Shown piece by piece: positions 24,880 to 33,156 of a stretch of DNA of 49,188 bases. The notes below the pieces were generated by a model. That model searched no databases. It was not told the origin of the DNA and saw only the letters and a program-made list of their open reading frames with translations. Position numbers and translations under genes: made by a program. This stretch comes from SAR116 cluster bacterium AG-447-A06 (GTDB lineage Bacteria > Pseudomonadota > Alphaproteobacteria > Puniceispirillales > Puniceispirillaceae). The stretch spans positions 1 through 49,188 of the forward strand of contig QCPZ01000010.1 in assembly GCA_003212345.1 (NCBI GenBank), read 5' to 3'. Numbering within the stretch: position 1 is the stretch's first letter; each line of letters starts with the position of its first letter.

Positions 24880-25089
24880 AAGATCCTGATACACTCTCCA
24901 AACAAGTCACACCCAATTGTTTTCCCTCTCTCGTTACATTCATTCATTGTTGGCCAGCCGTTTAGACAAAAGCATCTAAAAAGGGCGCTTAATCATATCC
25001 GTAAAAGGCGCGATGAAATTTGGATTACAACACCAAATGAAAATTCACAATTCTACCGCAATTTATCCGATACGCAGCAGTTAAGGTAA
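24880..25089 (+). pseudogene. C-terminal remnant of a polysaccharide deacetylase (PuuE/allantoinase-like)
   Basis: Directly after the DUF6356 stop the same frame stays open to a TAA at 25087 and reads PIVFPLSLHSFIVGQPFRQK, then HLKRALNHIRKRRDEIWITT. This is the C-terminal end of NodB-fold polysaccharide deacetylases (LSLHP...GQP.R...L...L.HI......W..T). There is no start codon and no catalytic domain upstream, so only the tail of a former gene survives. Confidence 0.7.
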
Positions 25090-25091
25090 AA

Positions 25092-25316
25092 ATGAAAACT
25101 GAAAAAACTGAAATGGTCATGAAGTATTTTGATGTCTCTTATAAAGTGGCAAAACAGTACGAGGTGATTTTAACGGCTAAACAACTACGGCAAATTAAAG
25201 CGTGGTATGAAATTAAAAAAGGTGATGGGGCTATCAGCGCCGGGAGTGAAACGGTGCTGAAGGAAATATTGGAGAAGGGAGAGATATTCAAAAAAGTATT
25301 AGACAAGAAAGACTGA
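25092..25316 (+). CDS. small hypothetical cytoplasmic protein
   Basis: 74 residues, lysine- and glutamate-rich, helical (EMVMKYFDVSYKVAKQYEVI, QLRQIKAWYEIKKGDGAIS, VLKEILEKGEIFKKVLDKKD). It starts 2 nt after the deacetylase remnant's stop, with TAAGGTAAAA as the ribosome binding region. The Y/F-rich helix and small size might suit a DNA-binding or adaptor role. No family recognised. Confidence 0.55.
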   Translation: MKTEKTEMVMKYFDVSYKVAKQYEVILTAKQLRQIKAWYEIKKGDGAISAGSETVLKEILEKGEIFKKVLDKKD

Positions 25317-25667
25317 AAAATCTTTTGTTCAGCATACGAATAAAAAAATTTAGAGGTTAACGAAAAGACAATATCACTGCCAAAACGCTGGCAAGTACAA
25401 ATCTTAAAGGCATAACTTTGATGATAGCAGCGATGGGTTGTTTAACCTTAGCTGATTGGACAAACCTATTCTCAAATAAACTGATTGAAACAGCTTATTT
25501 GCGAAAACGGATTTTGAGGGAGGATGATGTTGGACGACCTCGATGTACTGGCAACCCTCCCAATCGTTGCTGACAATAGTCCAATGAGGTCGTAAACCCA
25601 TCTAATCAGGCTTGGGGTTTAGATGTAACAAGACAATAACAACTTCCTTGGCTGGATAGGAAAGATG
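25317..25667. other. intergenic stretch with a possible transporter fragment
   Basis: 351 nt. On the plus strand a short piece (about 25408-25450) reads GITLMIAAMGCLTLADW, reminiscent of the first helix of EamA/DMT carriers, but the frame then loses similarity and ends. Probably a decayed gene fragment. A minus-strand open frame at 25404-25601 has no coding character. Confidence 0.3.
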
Positions 25668-25859
25668 TTATTCAACTTGGGTTACCTTCGGGTGACCTCT
25701 TTTCTTAATTCGGGCAGCATGGATTTCCATGTACTTGCGAGTATAATAAGCCTTTTGGCTTTCATGGTCTGCCGCATCCTTTGGTTTACCCGAGGCCGCT
25801 CCTTTACGCTCAGGATCGACAATATAGAGGCCGGCTTTATTTGCCACGGTCTTTGCCAT
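25668..25859 (-). CDS. small basic hypothetical protein
   Basis: 63 residues, MAKTVANKAGLYIVDPERK start, then charged and low in hydrophobics (AASGKPKDAADHESQKAYY, KYMEIHAARIKKRGHPK). The ribosome binding site is strong (AGGAGA, 8 nt before ATG 25859), which supports expression. Cytoplasmic. No family recognised. Confidence 0.65.
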   Translation of the reverse strand: MAKTVANKAGLYIVDPERKGAASGKPKDAADHESQKAYYTRKYMEIHAARIKKRGHPKVTQVE

Positions 25860-26107
25860 AAAATTCTCCTGTGATGTTTGAGGCTAGAGGTCTATCCTTT
25901 GGCATTTATTCCATTAGCCTAACTTAAAACAGCTGTTTATTCACGCGCATTCTAAAAGCTATTAGTCGATAAGTCATCGTGCTTGTTTTGCTGTCTTAAC
26001 AAGAGGTGACCCTAGTGCTAGGTTTTGACATTAAAAGTCATGAACTTTACTAGTTTGTTCTGTGACTGTTTGACCGAATCTGGGCGTGATCAGAGTCCTT
26101 AATTCTA

Positions 26108-26935
26108 TTGAAAGTGTTGAACAAAGTGCGCAATTTTCCACCGGAAAGAATAATTTGTCTCTCCGAAGAAACAGTAGAAACGTTGTATTTACTCGGTCAA
26201 CAAGATCGAATTGTTGGCGTTACTGGATATGCAGTGCGTCCCCCAGTCGTTCGTGAGGAAAAGGAGCGGGTCGCTGCCTTTACATCTGCAAAAATTAGCA
26301 GAATACTCTCACTCCAACCTGATTTAGTACTAACCTTTTCAGATTTGCAAGCCGACATTGCGGCTGAGTTGGTTAAAAGTGGTGTCGCTGTGATGGCTTA
26401 CAATCAGCGCGATATAGCTGGAATTCTTGCCATGATCCGTCACTTAGGTGCAACTGTTGGTGTGGGGGAAAAGGCGGAAGAACTCGCCTTGTCTTATGAA
26501 AAGCGTCTAAATGATATCCGGATCAAGAAAAAATATGTTGATCGACCGCGAGTGTATTTTGAGGAATGGAACTCACCCATGATAGCTGGAATTAAATGGG
26601 TCTCAGAGCTGATAGAAATAGCAGGGGGACAGGATGTCTTTTTTGAGCTTTCTGGCAATGAGGCTGCGACTGACCGGATAGTGACCTCTCAGCAAGTCAT
26701 AAACGCATCACCAGATATTATTGTTGCAAGTTGGTGTGGCAAAAAAGTTAGGACTCAGACATTCCATGAAAGAGAAGGGTGGTCCGTTGTGCCAGCAGTA
26801 GAGAGAAGCTGTATTTATGAAATTAAATCCCCGCTGATTTTGCAGCCCGGACCTGCATCATTAACAGATGGGCTGGATCAACTCGTCCGAATTTTTAGTT
26901 TATATGATCATAGCAAACACAAACTAGCCTATTAA
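26108..26935 (+). CDS. cobalamin-binding-protein family (BtuF-like), cytoplasmic form
   Basis: 275 residues, TTG start. PPERIICLSEETVETLYLLG, GVTGYAVRPP, FTSAKISRILSLQPDLVLTF and PDIIVASWCGKK match a clade of periplasmic-binding-protein-like proteins annotated as cobalamin-binding. There is no signal peptide, and no ABC permease or ATPase is nearby. So if it binds a corrinoid or iron chelate it does so in the cytoplasm (inference). Its 3' end overlaps the convergent VOC gene by 12 nt. Confidence 0.8.
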   Translation: MKVLNKVRNFPPERIICLSEETVETLYLLGQQDRIVGVTGYAVRPPVVREEKERVAAFTSAKISRILSLQPDLVLTFSDLQADIAAELVKSGVAVMAYNQRDIAGILAMIRHLGATVGVGEKAEELALSYEKRLNDIRIKKKYVDRPRVYFEEWNSPMIAGIKWVSELIEIAGGQDVFFELSGNEAATDRIVTSQQVINASPDIIVASWCGKKVRTQTFHEREGWSVVPAVERSCIYEIKSPLILQPGPASLTDGLDQLVRIFSLYDHSKHKLAY

Positions 26936-27340
26936 TTGGTGAACTTCGATGACATTGCCAACAGGGTCATGAAAAAAAATCTGATACCAATCCCTAGCAA
27001 ATGTAGTCCCATAGTCAGAAAATCGGATATTTTTCTCTCTTAAAAGAGCTTTGAATTCCTCAATATCATCTGTCCTAAAAGCAATATGTCCCTTTTCAAC
27101 TGGGTTTATTTCTTGACTATGCCTCTTCGCAACGGTCAAGTCTTGCTCTGCTAAATGCATTTGCATGGTTCCTTCAGTCACAAATTTGATTTTGCCATCA
27201 TATCCTATTTTTTGAGTCGCAGTTGTCCTTGGGAATTTCTTGGGAGAAATTGTCTCCATTTGCATGATGTCTTGATAGAACACATCTAGCTCTTCGATGT
27301 TTTTGGAGACGTAATTAATATGATGGAATTCAAGTTTCAT
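26924..27340 (-). CDS. VOC-family (glyoxalase/bleomycin-resistance-like) protein
   Basis: 138 residues. MKLEFHHINYVSKNIEELDV opens the first beta-alpha-beta-beta-beta module. HIAFRTDDIEEFKALL and FFHDPVGNVIEVHQ close the second. Metal-ligand candidates are His6, His93-region and the terminal Glu of NVIEVH. Members include lyases, isomerases and dioxygenases, so the reaction cannot be named. It has a good ribosome binding site (AGAGG). Convergent with the BtuF-like gene. Confidence 0.82.
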   Translation of the reverse strand: MKLEFHHINYVSKNIEELDVFYQDIMQMETISPKKFPRTTATQKIGYDGKIKFVTEGTMQMHLAEQDLTVAKRHSQEINPVEKGHIAFRTDDIEEFKALLREKNIRFSDYGTTFARDWYQIFFHDPVGNVIEVHQLIG

Positions 27341-27358
27341 TATTGGACCTCTTTTCCT

Positions 27359-27622
27359 TTAACTCAGTATTTGTAGCAATTCAGACTCATACTCTGGAAA
27401 GTAATGCGAAATAACTGTTATATCGAATTGACTGAGAATTGAAGTATTGGGTTCCCGCTCCAAAAGGAATTTGAATGAAAAATCCAAAAGCTCTTCTTTA
27501 GTTGCTCGCCCATTCGTAAGATGATGATACGCAATATCAGTAATGGTAACTTCATGCTGCGTTGCCACGCTTCCTAGGATTGTTACTTTAAAAACATCTT
27601 CGGTCACTTTTTCAATTTTCAT
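27359..27622 (-). CDS. small conserved hypothetical protein
   Basis: 87 residues from ATG 27622 (an upstream in-frame start at 27754 overlaps the next gene and adds a segment without similar character). MKIEKVTEDVFKVTILG, HEVTITDIAYHHLTNGRATK and ELLDFSFKFLLEREPNTSIL are typical of a family of about 85-residue proteins with a FLLEREP...I...FD...I..YFPE core that I remember from many bacteria. No function is known. It lies 18 nt after the VOC gene. Confidence 0.7.
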   Translation of the reverse strand: MKIEKVTEDVFKVTILGSVATQHEVTITDIAYHHLTNGRATKEELLDFSFKFLLEREPNTSILSQFDITVISHYFPEYESELLQILS

Positions 27623-27674
27623 CGGCTTTAAACTTCTGATCTGAGCTAATTTAGGTGCGGTTGTTTTTTGTTTA

Positions 27675-27995
27675 TCATGTTCTATTGGCCAGCTGAGATT
27701 GCCAAAACGTTTTGGCTGTCCATTTTTCCAGTTCTGTTTTGGATAAATCGGCAAATGTCATCAATTTTGCATCTAATGCAAACAATGCGGTTCCGATGTA
27801 TGACATTAAAATCAGCACTGGGTGTTTGCCGCCTATTTGCGCAATGAACCAACTTATTGGGGCAAATAAGTTTATAACGAGAGTCAATACGACCAGAAGA
27901 CTCACGACCACTTTAATCAAAGCAATATTAGAGATGATGGAAATGAGTGAGATGCATGTGATGATGCCAAACTTAACGCTTGTAGTGTTCACCAT
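27675..27995 (-). CDS. small membrane protein, unknown function
   Basis: 106 residues with two or three hydrophobic segments (IITCISLISIISNIALIKVV, VSLLVVLTLVINLFAP, VLILMSYIGTALFALDA), ending in a charged tail. An AAGGCGA site precedes the ATG at 27995. No recognised family. It ends 52 nt before the next gene on the same strand and may be co-transcribed. Confidence 0.6.
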   Translation of the reverse strand: MVNTTSVKFGIITCISLISIISNIALIKVVVSLLVVLTLVINLFAPISWFIAQIGGKHPVLILMSYIGTALFALDAKLMTFADLSKTELEKWTAKTFWQSQLANRT

Positions 27996-28093
27996 TGATT
28001 TGTCGCCTTAGCAATAAAGTTAGGTCGTTCTTTTTCATAGGGTAAGTGTCAATCTCAATTACTGGCATATGACAAAGGCAGGCTGTGTAGGTC

Positions 28094-28765
28094 CTAGACA
28101 ATGGCAACTGCAAATCCGATAAAACCTCCAACTACACCACCCCAAACTACTAGCCACCCTAGATGTTTGCGAATCATTTCCTGTATTATATTTTTCACTT
28201 GTAACGGCGTAAGTTGGTTAAGTCGCTGGTCAATTATTTGTTCCACCTGAGTTAACAAAGATGAAGTCAGGTCTTTGTCACCAGTTTTTGATTCTTTCAT
28301 TTCCTTTATGATTTCTTGAAGTTTCAGGGTAATAGGTTCTTTGAGAGGTTGTAGTGCTTTTCTGCCCCCCAAAATCGTTAGCATGCTACCCATTGATGAG
28401 CCTTCTATGGCTTCAACCAATCCATCGAACACACGGTCAAAATCAATTATGTTGTTGATATCTGCCAAGAGGACTTCGGTTTGTTGATCTACGAAAACGT
28501 TTATATTCTGTGGAGTAAAAAATTCAGTCATTACAAGCTGCTTTATTCCAAGTTTAAATTCTTCGAATCTACTTGGGATTACCCCCGACCCATAAAAGAA
28601 TGGCACTTTCTCAAATAACATGTGAATGGCTAGCCAGTTTGTAATTCCACCGGAGAGTGCGAAAAGACCAATTAGATATATTATCTCATTGTATTTTGGG
28701 GACAGATAACTGGCGGCTATAATTGCAAGCGCAGCTAAATTTGTTGTCAGGCTTTTACTGAGCAT
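28094..28765 (-). CDS. DUF445 family membrane protein
   Basis: 223 residues. GGITNWLAIHMLFEKVPFFY and GSGVIPSRFEEFK are the DUF445 (YheB-like) signature following the first two membrane segments. A long helical middle (residues about 75-190) and a final membrane segment (WLVVWGGVVGGFIGFAVAIV) complete it. DUF445 proteins are inner-membrane proteins with unclear function. The length is at the short end of the family. Confidence 0.85.
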   Translation of the reverse strand: MLSKSLTTNLAALAIIAASYLSPKYNEIIYLIGLFALSGGITNWLAIHMLFEKVPFFYGSGVIPSRFEEFKLGIKQLVMTEFFTPQNINVFVDQQTEVLLADINNIIDFDRVFDGLVEAIEGSSMGSMLTILGGRKALQPLKEPITLKLQEIIKEMKESKTGDKDLTSSLLTQVEQIIDQRLNQLTPLQVKNIIQEMIRKHLGWLVVWGGVVGGFIGFAVAIV

Positions 28766-28802
28766 TTGCCCCTCTTCTAAATTTCAAAAACTGCGCCAGT
28801 CA

Positions 28803-28922
28803 CCATAATCCTCTGAATAGGATTGCCTTAAAAAATGACTTTCGCAATAGGCGTTGAATGATGTTCTCACTACCCAACTCAAACATCTCCTAAAAGAATC
28901 ATAATTGTGAACAAGGATTAAT
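28803..28922 (+). repeat. interspersed repeat R4, copy 2
   Basis: Matches 13881-14001 over its full length (CCATAATCC, AATAGGATTGC, GCAATAGG, CTACCCAAC, AACATCTCCT, GTGAACAAGG). Its right edge (28918-28920) is the stop codon of the following minus-strand gene. Confidence 0.75.
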
Positions 28923-29265
28923 CTTCAGTAAGGGCAATAGTGACCATCTTAATTGTGTAGCCATACAATATAGTCAGCATCGCCACTGCTAAAGCTGGAC
29001 CCATTTTTTCTACATCACCCCACACCATAAATCTGTTGCCAGTAATAGCAATTAATCCGATCAGGGTTCCTAACCAGCCAAAATAGACAGCGCCCTGCCC
29101 AAAATTTTTGATGTGATCACCTGAATTCTTCTTAAAGACCAAAAACCCCGTTGCTCCTCCTAAAACAAATAATGCTGAATTGATGTCAATGAATAAATGA
29201 TGTCCAATTTGCAATATTGCCCCAAGCATTATTGCAAGGCATATTCCTATCCCCATTATTTTCAT
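28918..29265 (-). CDS. MotA-like small membrane protein
   Basis: 115 residues from ATG 29265 with a strong GGGAGA site (the longer frame from 29388 is unsupported). Four hydrophobic segments are visible. LFIDINSALFVLGGATGFLV resembles the first cytoplasmic/membrane block of MotA-type stators (FID.PS...VLGG), but the MotA proline and the large cytoplasmic loop are absent. So it is either a truncated MotA relative or a separate MotA-N-like family. It has no partner motB. Its stop codon is in repeat R4. Confidence 0.6.
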   Translation of the reverse strand: MKIMGIGICLAIMLGAILQIGHHLFIDINSALFVLGGATGFLVFKKNSGDHIKNFGQGAVYFGWLGTLIGLIAITGNRFMVWGDVEKMGPALAVAMLTILYGYTIKMVTIALTED

Positions 29266-29395
29266 TGTTGTCTCCCAATATGTTGTTCCATAAACTAACG
29301 ACCCCATATAGCTGTCTAATTTACTTTGTATTGATAGCGAATACGAATAAATTACAACGGTTGATTTCTGCGTAGGCAAACCCAACATCTATAAT

Positions 29396-29674
29396 ATGAT
29401 CAGATTACTCATTTTATCCGCTTTAGGCGTAGCTATTGGTCTATTTGTTGCAAAGGTTCTCACCAAGAAACAGGCTGATGATGTCATTGATGGAGATGTG
29501 GTTGACGGAGAAGTAAAGCCAAGACCGCCAAGTTTGCTCCCTATTTTGTTACTTGGAGTGGTGTTAGCGGGTATTGCTTTATTTATACTGCCCCGATTTG
29601 GTGTCAGCTTAGTGGGTTTGCTTCAAAAGGCGATGGCCTTCCTGCCATTGATCAGAGGCTTTCTACCTTTTTGA
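29396..29674 (+). CDS. small membrane protein, unknown function
   Basis: 92 residues. MIRLLILSALGVAIGLFVAK forms the first helix, then an acidic segment (DDVIDGDVVDGEVKPRP) and a second hydrophobic region (LLPILLLGVVLAGIALFILP) followed by an amphipathic end. The orientation is divergent from the MotA-like gene. No family recognised. Confidence 0.6.
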   Translation: MIRLLILSALGVAIGLFVAKVLTKKQADDVIDGDVVDGEVKPRPPSLLPILLLGVVLAGIALFILPRFGVSLVGLLQKAMAFLPLIRGFLPF

Positions 29675-29737
29675 TCAGTTAAAATGGATGGGGATATTTC
29701 CATCGGATTTGTTGGCGTGTGAAATCTGTTGTGCCAA

Positions 29738-29776
29738 AAAAATGCCCCCACCGGTATTAATTAATACGGGCAGAAA
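29738..29776 (-). terminator. terminator downstream of the CoA-transferase gene
   Basis: On the minus strand the palindrome GTATTAATTAATAC is framed by GCCC and GGGGGC and followed by ATTTTTTTGG. It lies just after the CaiB/BaiF gene's stop at 29794. Confidence 0.6.
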
Positions 29777-29793
29777 CACAGGGCTAGATTGCC

Positions 29794-30939
29794 TCATTTA
29801 GAAAGACTCCAATCGCTCAGCACTTCATCGTTATGTTCTCCTAATAATGGGGCACTTTTTACAATTTTCGCCGGTGTCTTTGACAGTTTGACCGGTGACC
29901 CAAGAGTTTTCATGTCTCCAACCTTTGAATGACTAACTGTCTCAACCATACCTCTTTCAATTGTTTGCGGGTTGTTGAAAACGTCAACATGGTTCAAAAC
30001 TGGGCCAGCTGGAATATCGGCATCATCCAGGAGTTTCCATATCTCTTCAGTTGAATAATTCTCGAAAAAAGTGGTCAGATCTTCGGCGAGACGAACATGG
30101 TTTTTTACCCGTTTTTCTTTTGACTTATATTTGGGGTCATCTAAAAAATGCTCGCAACCAAGAACTTTACATAGAGAAACCCAAAAATTCTCTTGTGCTC
30201 CACCGACCGTTATATAACCATCTGCCGTTTTAAACATCTGATACGGTGCACTTCCTCTGTGCGCTTGCCCAAGCCTTTCTGGCACTTCCCCATTTGCAAA
30301 AACGCTGGCAGCTTCATAAACACCGAGGGATATCCCAGCCTCAAAAAGGCTTGTGTCAATATATTGCCCAGAACCGGTATTCTCCCGATTGGTCAGCGCC
30401 AATAATATGCCAATTGCTGCATGCATTCCAGCGCATACGTCTGAAACTGGCATCGGAATCCTGAAGGGGGGGCCGTCAGCAGGGCCATTAATTGACATCA
30501 ATCCAGACATCGCGTTTGCAATCAGATCAAAGCCTCCACGCTCCGCATAAGGCCCTGTCTGTCCAAAACCAGAAATTGAGCAATAAATTATGTCAGGGTT
30601 AATTTGTGTAATGGCTTTATAATCAATGCCGAGCCTTCTCGCTGTTCGGGGCCTAAAGTTTTCAATCATTACGTCTGCTTTTTCAGCCATTTGCCGTAAA
30701 ATGCGTAAATCGTCCTTACTCTTTAGGTCCAACGCTACTGATCTTTTATTACGATTCCAGAGCATGAAAGGAGCACTCTCACCCTCTTGGAAGGGGGGGG
30801 AGTGACGTAATGGATCTCCACCATTGGGGTTTTCTACCTTAACGACATCAGCACCATGATCTGCAAGAATCATGGAGCAATAAGGTCCAGATAGGTGCGT
30901 TGTGAGATCAAGCACTTTTAATTTGGCGAGTGAACTCAT
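29794..30939 (-). CDS. CaiB/BaiF family (type III) CoA-transferase
   Basis: 381 residues from ATG 30939 (AAGGA site upstream; 30969 start rejected). LAKLKVLDLTTHLSGPYCSM, LADHGADVVKVENPNGGDPLRHSPPF, LWNRNKRSVALDLKS and ISGFGQTGPYAERGGFDLI are canonical. The GGFD aspartate (about residue 160) is the catalytic nucleophile by analogy with formyl-CoA transferase. It moves CoA between carboxylic acids. The substrate is unknown. It is divergent from the amidase and its small leader gene across 140 nt. Confidence 0.92.
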   Translation of the reverse strand: MSSLAKLKVLDLTTHLSGPYCSMILADHGADVVKVENPNGGDPLRHSPPFQEGESAPFMLWNRNKRSVALDLKSKDDLRILRQMAEKADVMIENFRPRTARRLGIDYKAITQINPDIIYCSISGFGQTGPYAERGGFDLIANAMSGLMSINGPADGPPFRIPMPVSDVCAGMHAAIGILLALTNRENTGSGQYIDTSLFEAGISLGVYEAASVFANGEVPERLGQAHRGSAPYQMFKTADGYITVGGAQENFWVSLCKVLGCEHFLDDPKYKSKEKRVKNHVRLAEDLTTFFENYSTEEIWKLLDDADIPAGPVLNHVDVFNNPQTIERGMVETVSHSKVGDMKTLGSPVKLSKTPAKIVKSAPLLGEHNDEVLSDWSLSK

Positions 30940-31078
30940 GCGCGTCCTTTTTGAGCAATATACAGACACCCTCGACTTTTCTCTGATGATACCTAAACTA
31001 AAAAAATTAGAAACGTTTATATGATTATAATCCTGATTAACGTGATGGTTTAGGTTTTGGGTAAAAAAAAGGAAAAAA

Positions 31079-31417
31079 ATGGTGCCAACCCCTCCACTAG
31101 AAACAAAACGCCAATTTCATAAGGGGCCCGCAGTCTGCGCAATTCGAATCTGTCTTGATGACTGCAAACCAACTTTACTCGGTGTGGCCATCGAACGCGG
31201 TAGGTTACCCAATTTGGATTGCACATGGCAGAATGGCGCGAGCCATGTCGCTCATTCTGTTATCCCTTCATTTACAACCCCAAACCCAAACAAATTGGGT
31301 ATAGATCATGGTTTCCTTCTCCGCAACAAAACTGAAATGGCTTTTTGCTCGAGGGGCGTCGTCGTCCAAATGCGCAATGAATTAAGGGAGAGCTTAGCCA
31401 CGGCTAACCGAGCATGA
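31079..31417 (+). CDS. uncertain ORF overlapping the amidase start
   Basis: 112 residues, ATG 31079 after AAGGAAAAAA, ending with a 4-nt ATGA overlap with the amidase start, which looks like translational coupling. Its composition (many P, N, H, C and few helix formers) is not that of a typical folded protein, and I do not recognise it. It may be a leader region or a decayed gene. Confidence 0.25.
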   Translation: MVPTPPLETKRQFHKGPAVCAIRICLDDCKPTLLGVAIERGRLPNLDCTWQNGASHVAHSVIPSFTTPNPNKLGIDHGFLLRNKTEMAFCSRGVVVQMRNELRESLATANRA

Positions 31418-32835
31418 ATGACCCGAGCGAATTAAGCGCTTCAGAAGCTCGGCGGTTAATTGGCCGCGGAGAGCTATCACCCACAGAACTTCTGGAGGCA
31501 TGTATTAGTCGAATTGAGGCCGTCAATCCCCAGATTAATGCCATCGTTGCGACTGATTTAAAGCGAGCCCGAAGAGAAGCAAAAATTGCTGAAAATGCTG
31601 TTCTGGCGGGGAACGCTCTTCCCCCACTACATGGCCTTCCTATCGGAATAAAGGATTTAAATGCAACAAAAGGCCTTCGAACTACATGGGGTTCAAAATT
31701 ATTCGAAAATCATGTGCCCACAGAGGATGATGCACTCGTCGCTCGCCTCCGGGCTGCTGGCGGCATTATTGTTGGCAAGACCAATACACCGGAGTTTGGG
31801 TCTGGCACCGCAACTGATAACCTCGTATATGGGCCAACCCGTAATCCCTTTGATCTAGAGCGTACCTCTGGAGGATCGTCTGGAGGGGCAGCAGCAGCTT
31901 TGGCGACAAACATGCTTCCGCTATGTCAAGGCGGTGACACGGGTGGTAGCCTTAGAAATCCGGCAACGTGGTGTGGCGTTGTTGGGTTTCGCTCAACACC
32001 AGGTCTCGTTCCCCAAGAAAATCGTACCCTCAATTACACCCATTTCAATGTGCAGGGCCCCATGGCACGTAGCGTTCCTGACATCGCTCTCATGATGACG
32101 GGTTGTGTTGGCAACGACAATCGGGATCCCATGGCCAACCCATGCAACCCGCAAACCTTTCTGAAAATTAAACCGGCCAACCTCAAAAATGTCCGCGTCG
32201 CATGGACTGAGGATTTTGGGGGTGTTGCACCGCTGGATGATGGGATCCGGGGATGTTTTAAAAGAGCCATTGGCACCCTTGCGAACACATTTCGCTCTCT
32301 TGATTATCACAACCCAGATTTTTCTGGTGCGAGGGATTGTTTTTGGACATTACGTTGCGTCAATTATCTGGCTAGCCACAAGATGCGCTACGAAAAACAT
32401 CGTGATATTTTATCTAAAAATATTATCGCAAATGTCAAAGCTGGAGAAAAAATGAGCCTCTTAGACGTTTCTATAGCTGAGACTCAATGGCGAAAAATTT
32501 ATAGAGATTTTGAAGCTTTCTTTAAAGATATAGATCTGCTTATTGTCCCGGGAAATGCAACGCCAGCTTTCCGAATTGAAGATGGTATTCCACGTGAGAT
32601 CAACGGAAAAAAAATGGAAAACTATATGGATGCTTCACTAATTCGTTCCGCTCTGACGCTAACAGGGCATCCTGTCCTGGCTCTGCCATGTGGATATGAT
32701 CACCTTGGTTTGCCTTTCGGAGTCCAGCTTGTTGGCAAACGCCATGGCGATCTCGAATTGCTGAAGATTTCTATGGCATTAGAAGCCATCCTTTCCACAA
32801 ACCCTGACTTGAAACGAGCCATCCCAAATCTGTAG
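31414..32835 (+). CDS. amidase (amidase-signature family)
   Basis: 473 residues, normal length. The Ser-cisSer-Lys triad is visible: Lys80 in LPIGIKDLNATKG, Ser155 in TSGGSSGGAA, and the nucleophile Ser179 in GGDTGGSLRNPA, with the spacing of fatty-acid amide hydrolase. The reaction is hydrolysis of a carboxylic amide to acid and ammonia. The substrate is open. Divergent from the CoA-transferase. The pair may take an amide-containing compound to an acyl-CoA (inference). Confidence 0.93.
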   Translation: MNDPSELSASEARRLIGRGELSPTELLEACISRIEAVNPQINAIVATDLKRARREAKIAENAVLAGNALPPLHGLPIGIKDLNATKGLRTTWGSKLFENHVPTEDDALVARLRAAGGIIVGKTNTPEFGSGTATDNLVYGPTRNPFDLERTSGGSSGGAAAALATNMLPLCQGGDTGGSLRNPATWCGVVGFRSTPGLVPQENRTLNYTHFNVQGPMARSVPDIALMMTGCVGNDNRDPMANPCNPQTFLKIKPANLKNVRVAWTEDFGGVAPLDDGIRGCFKRAIGTLANTFRSLDYHNPDFSGARDCFWTLRCVNYLASHKMRYEKHRDILSKNIIANVKAGEKMSLLDVSIAETQWRKIYRDFEAFFKDIDLLIVPGNATPAFRIEDGIPREINGKKMENYMDASLIRSALTLTGHPVLALPCGYDHLGLPFGVQLVGKRHGDLELLKISMALEAILSTNPDLKRAIPNL

Positions 32836-33156
32836 GACCCGTAACGACCAATGTCTGTGATCTGACTGCGTCGGAGATGTGATGGCAAATTAGAATGGAA
32901 GGCATATTTCCTTTAGAGTTTTTGGAAAGTTGTATAGATCAAACAGATGCGGTCTATGCAGATATATAAATATAAATTCATTCAAGAGAACACAGATTAG
33001 GTTAACCGCTAGGTAACTATTTTGATTGCCCTTGATGAGCATTACATGAGTGGTTCTATATATAGTAAATACCCGTGTTATTTGGCTATTTAAGCGTTAG
33101 TGATCAACCTCGACATCATTTGTCCATGATATTTTTGTACCAGAAGACGAGTTAAT
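32836..33156. other. intergenic stretch
   Basis: 321 nt between the convergent amidase and BLUF genes. A 24-codon plus-strand frame (about 32894-32968, MEGIFPLEFLESCIDQTD start) reads like protein but is too short to support. The rest is AT-rich without a clear terminator. Confidence 0.3.

Noticed and set aside
25404-25601. 65-codon minus-strand ORF, possible transposase piece
   Set aside because: No transposase motif, no inverted repeats, no homology I can recall.
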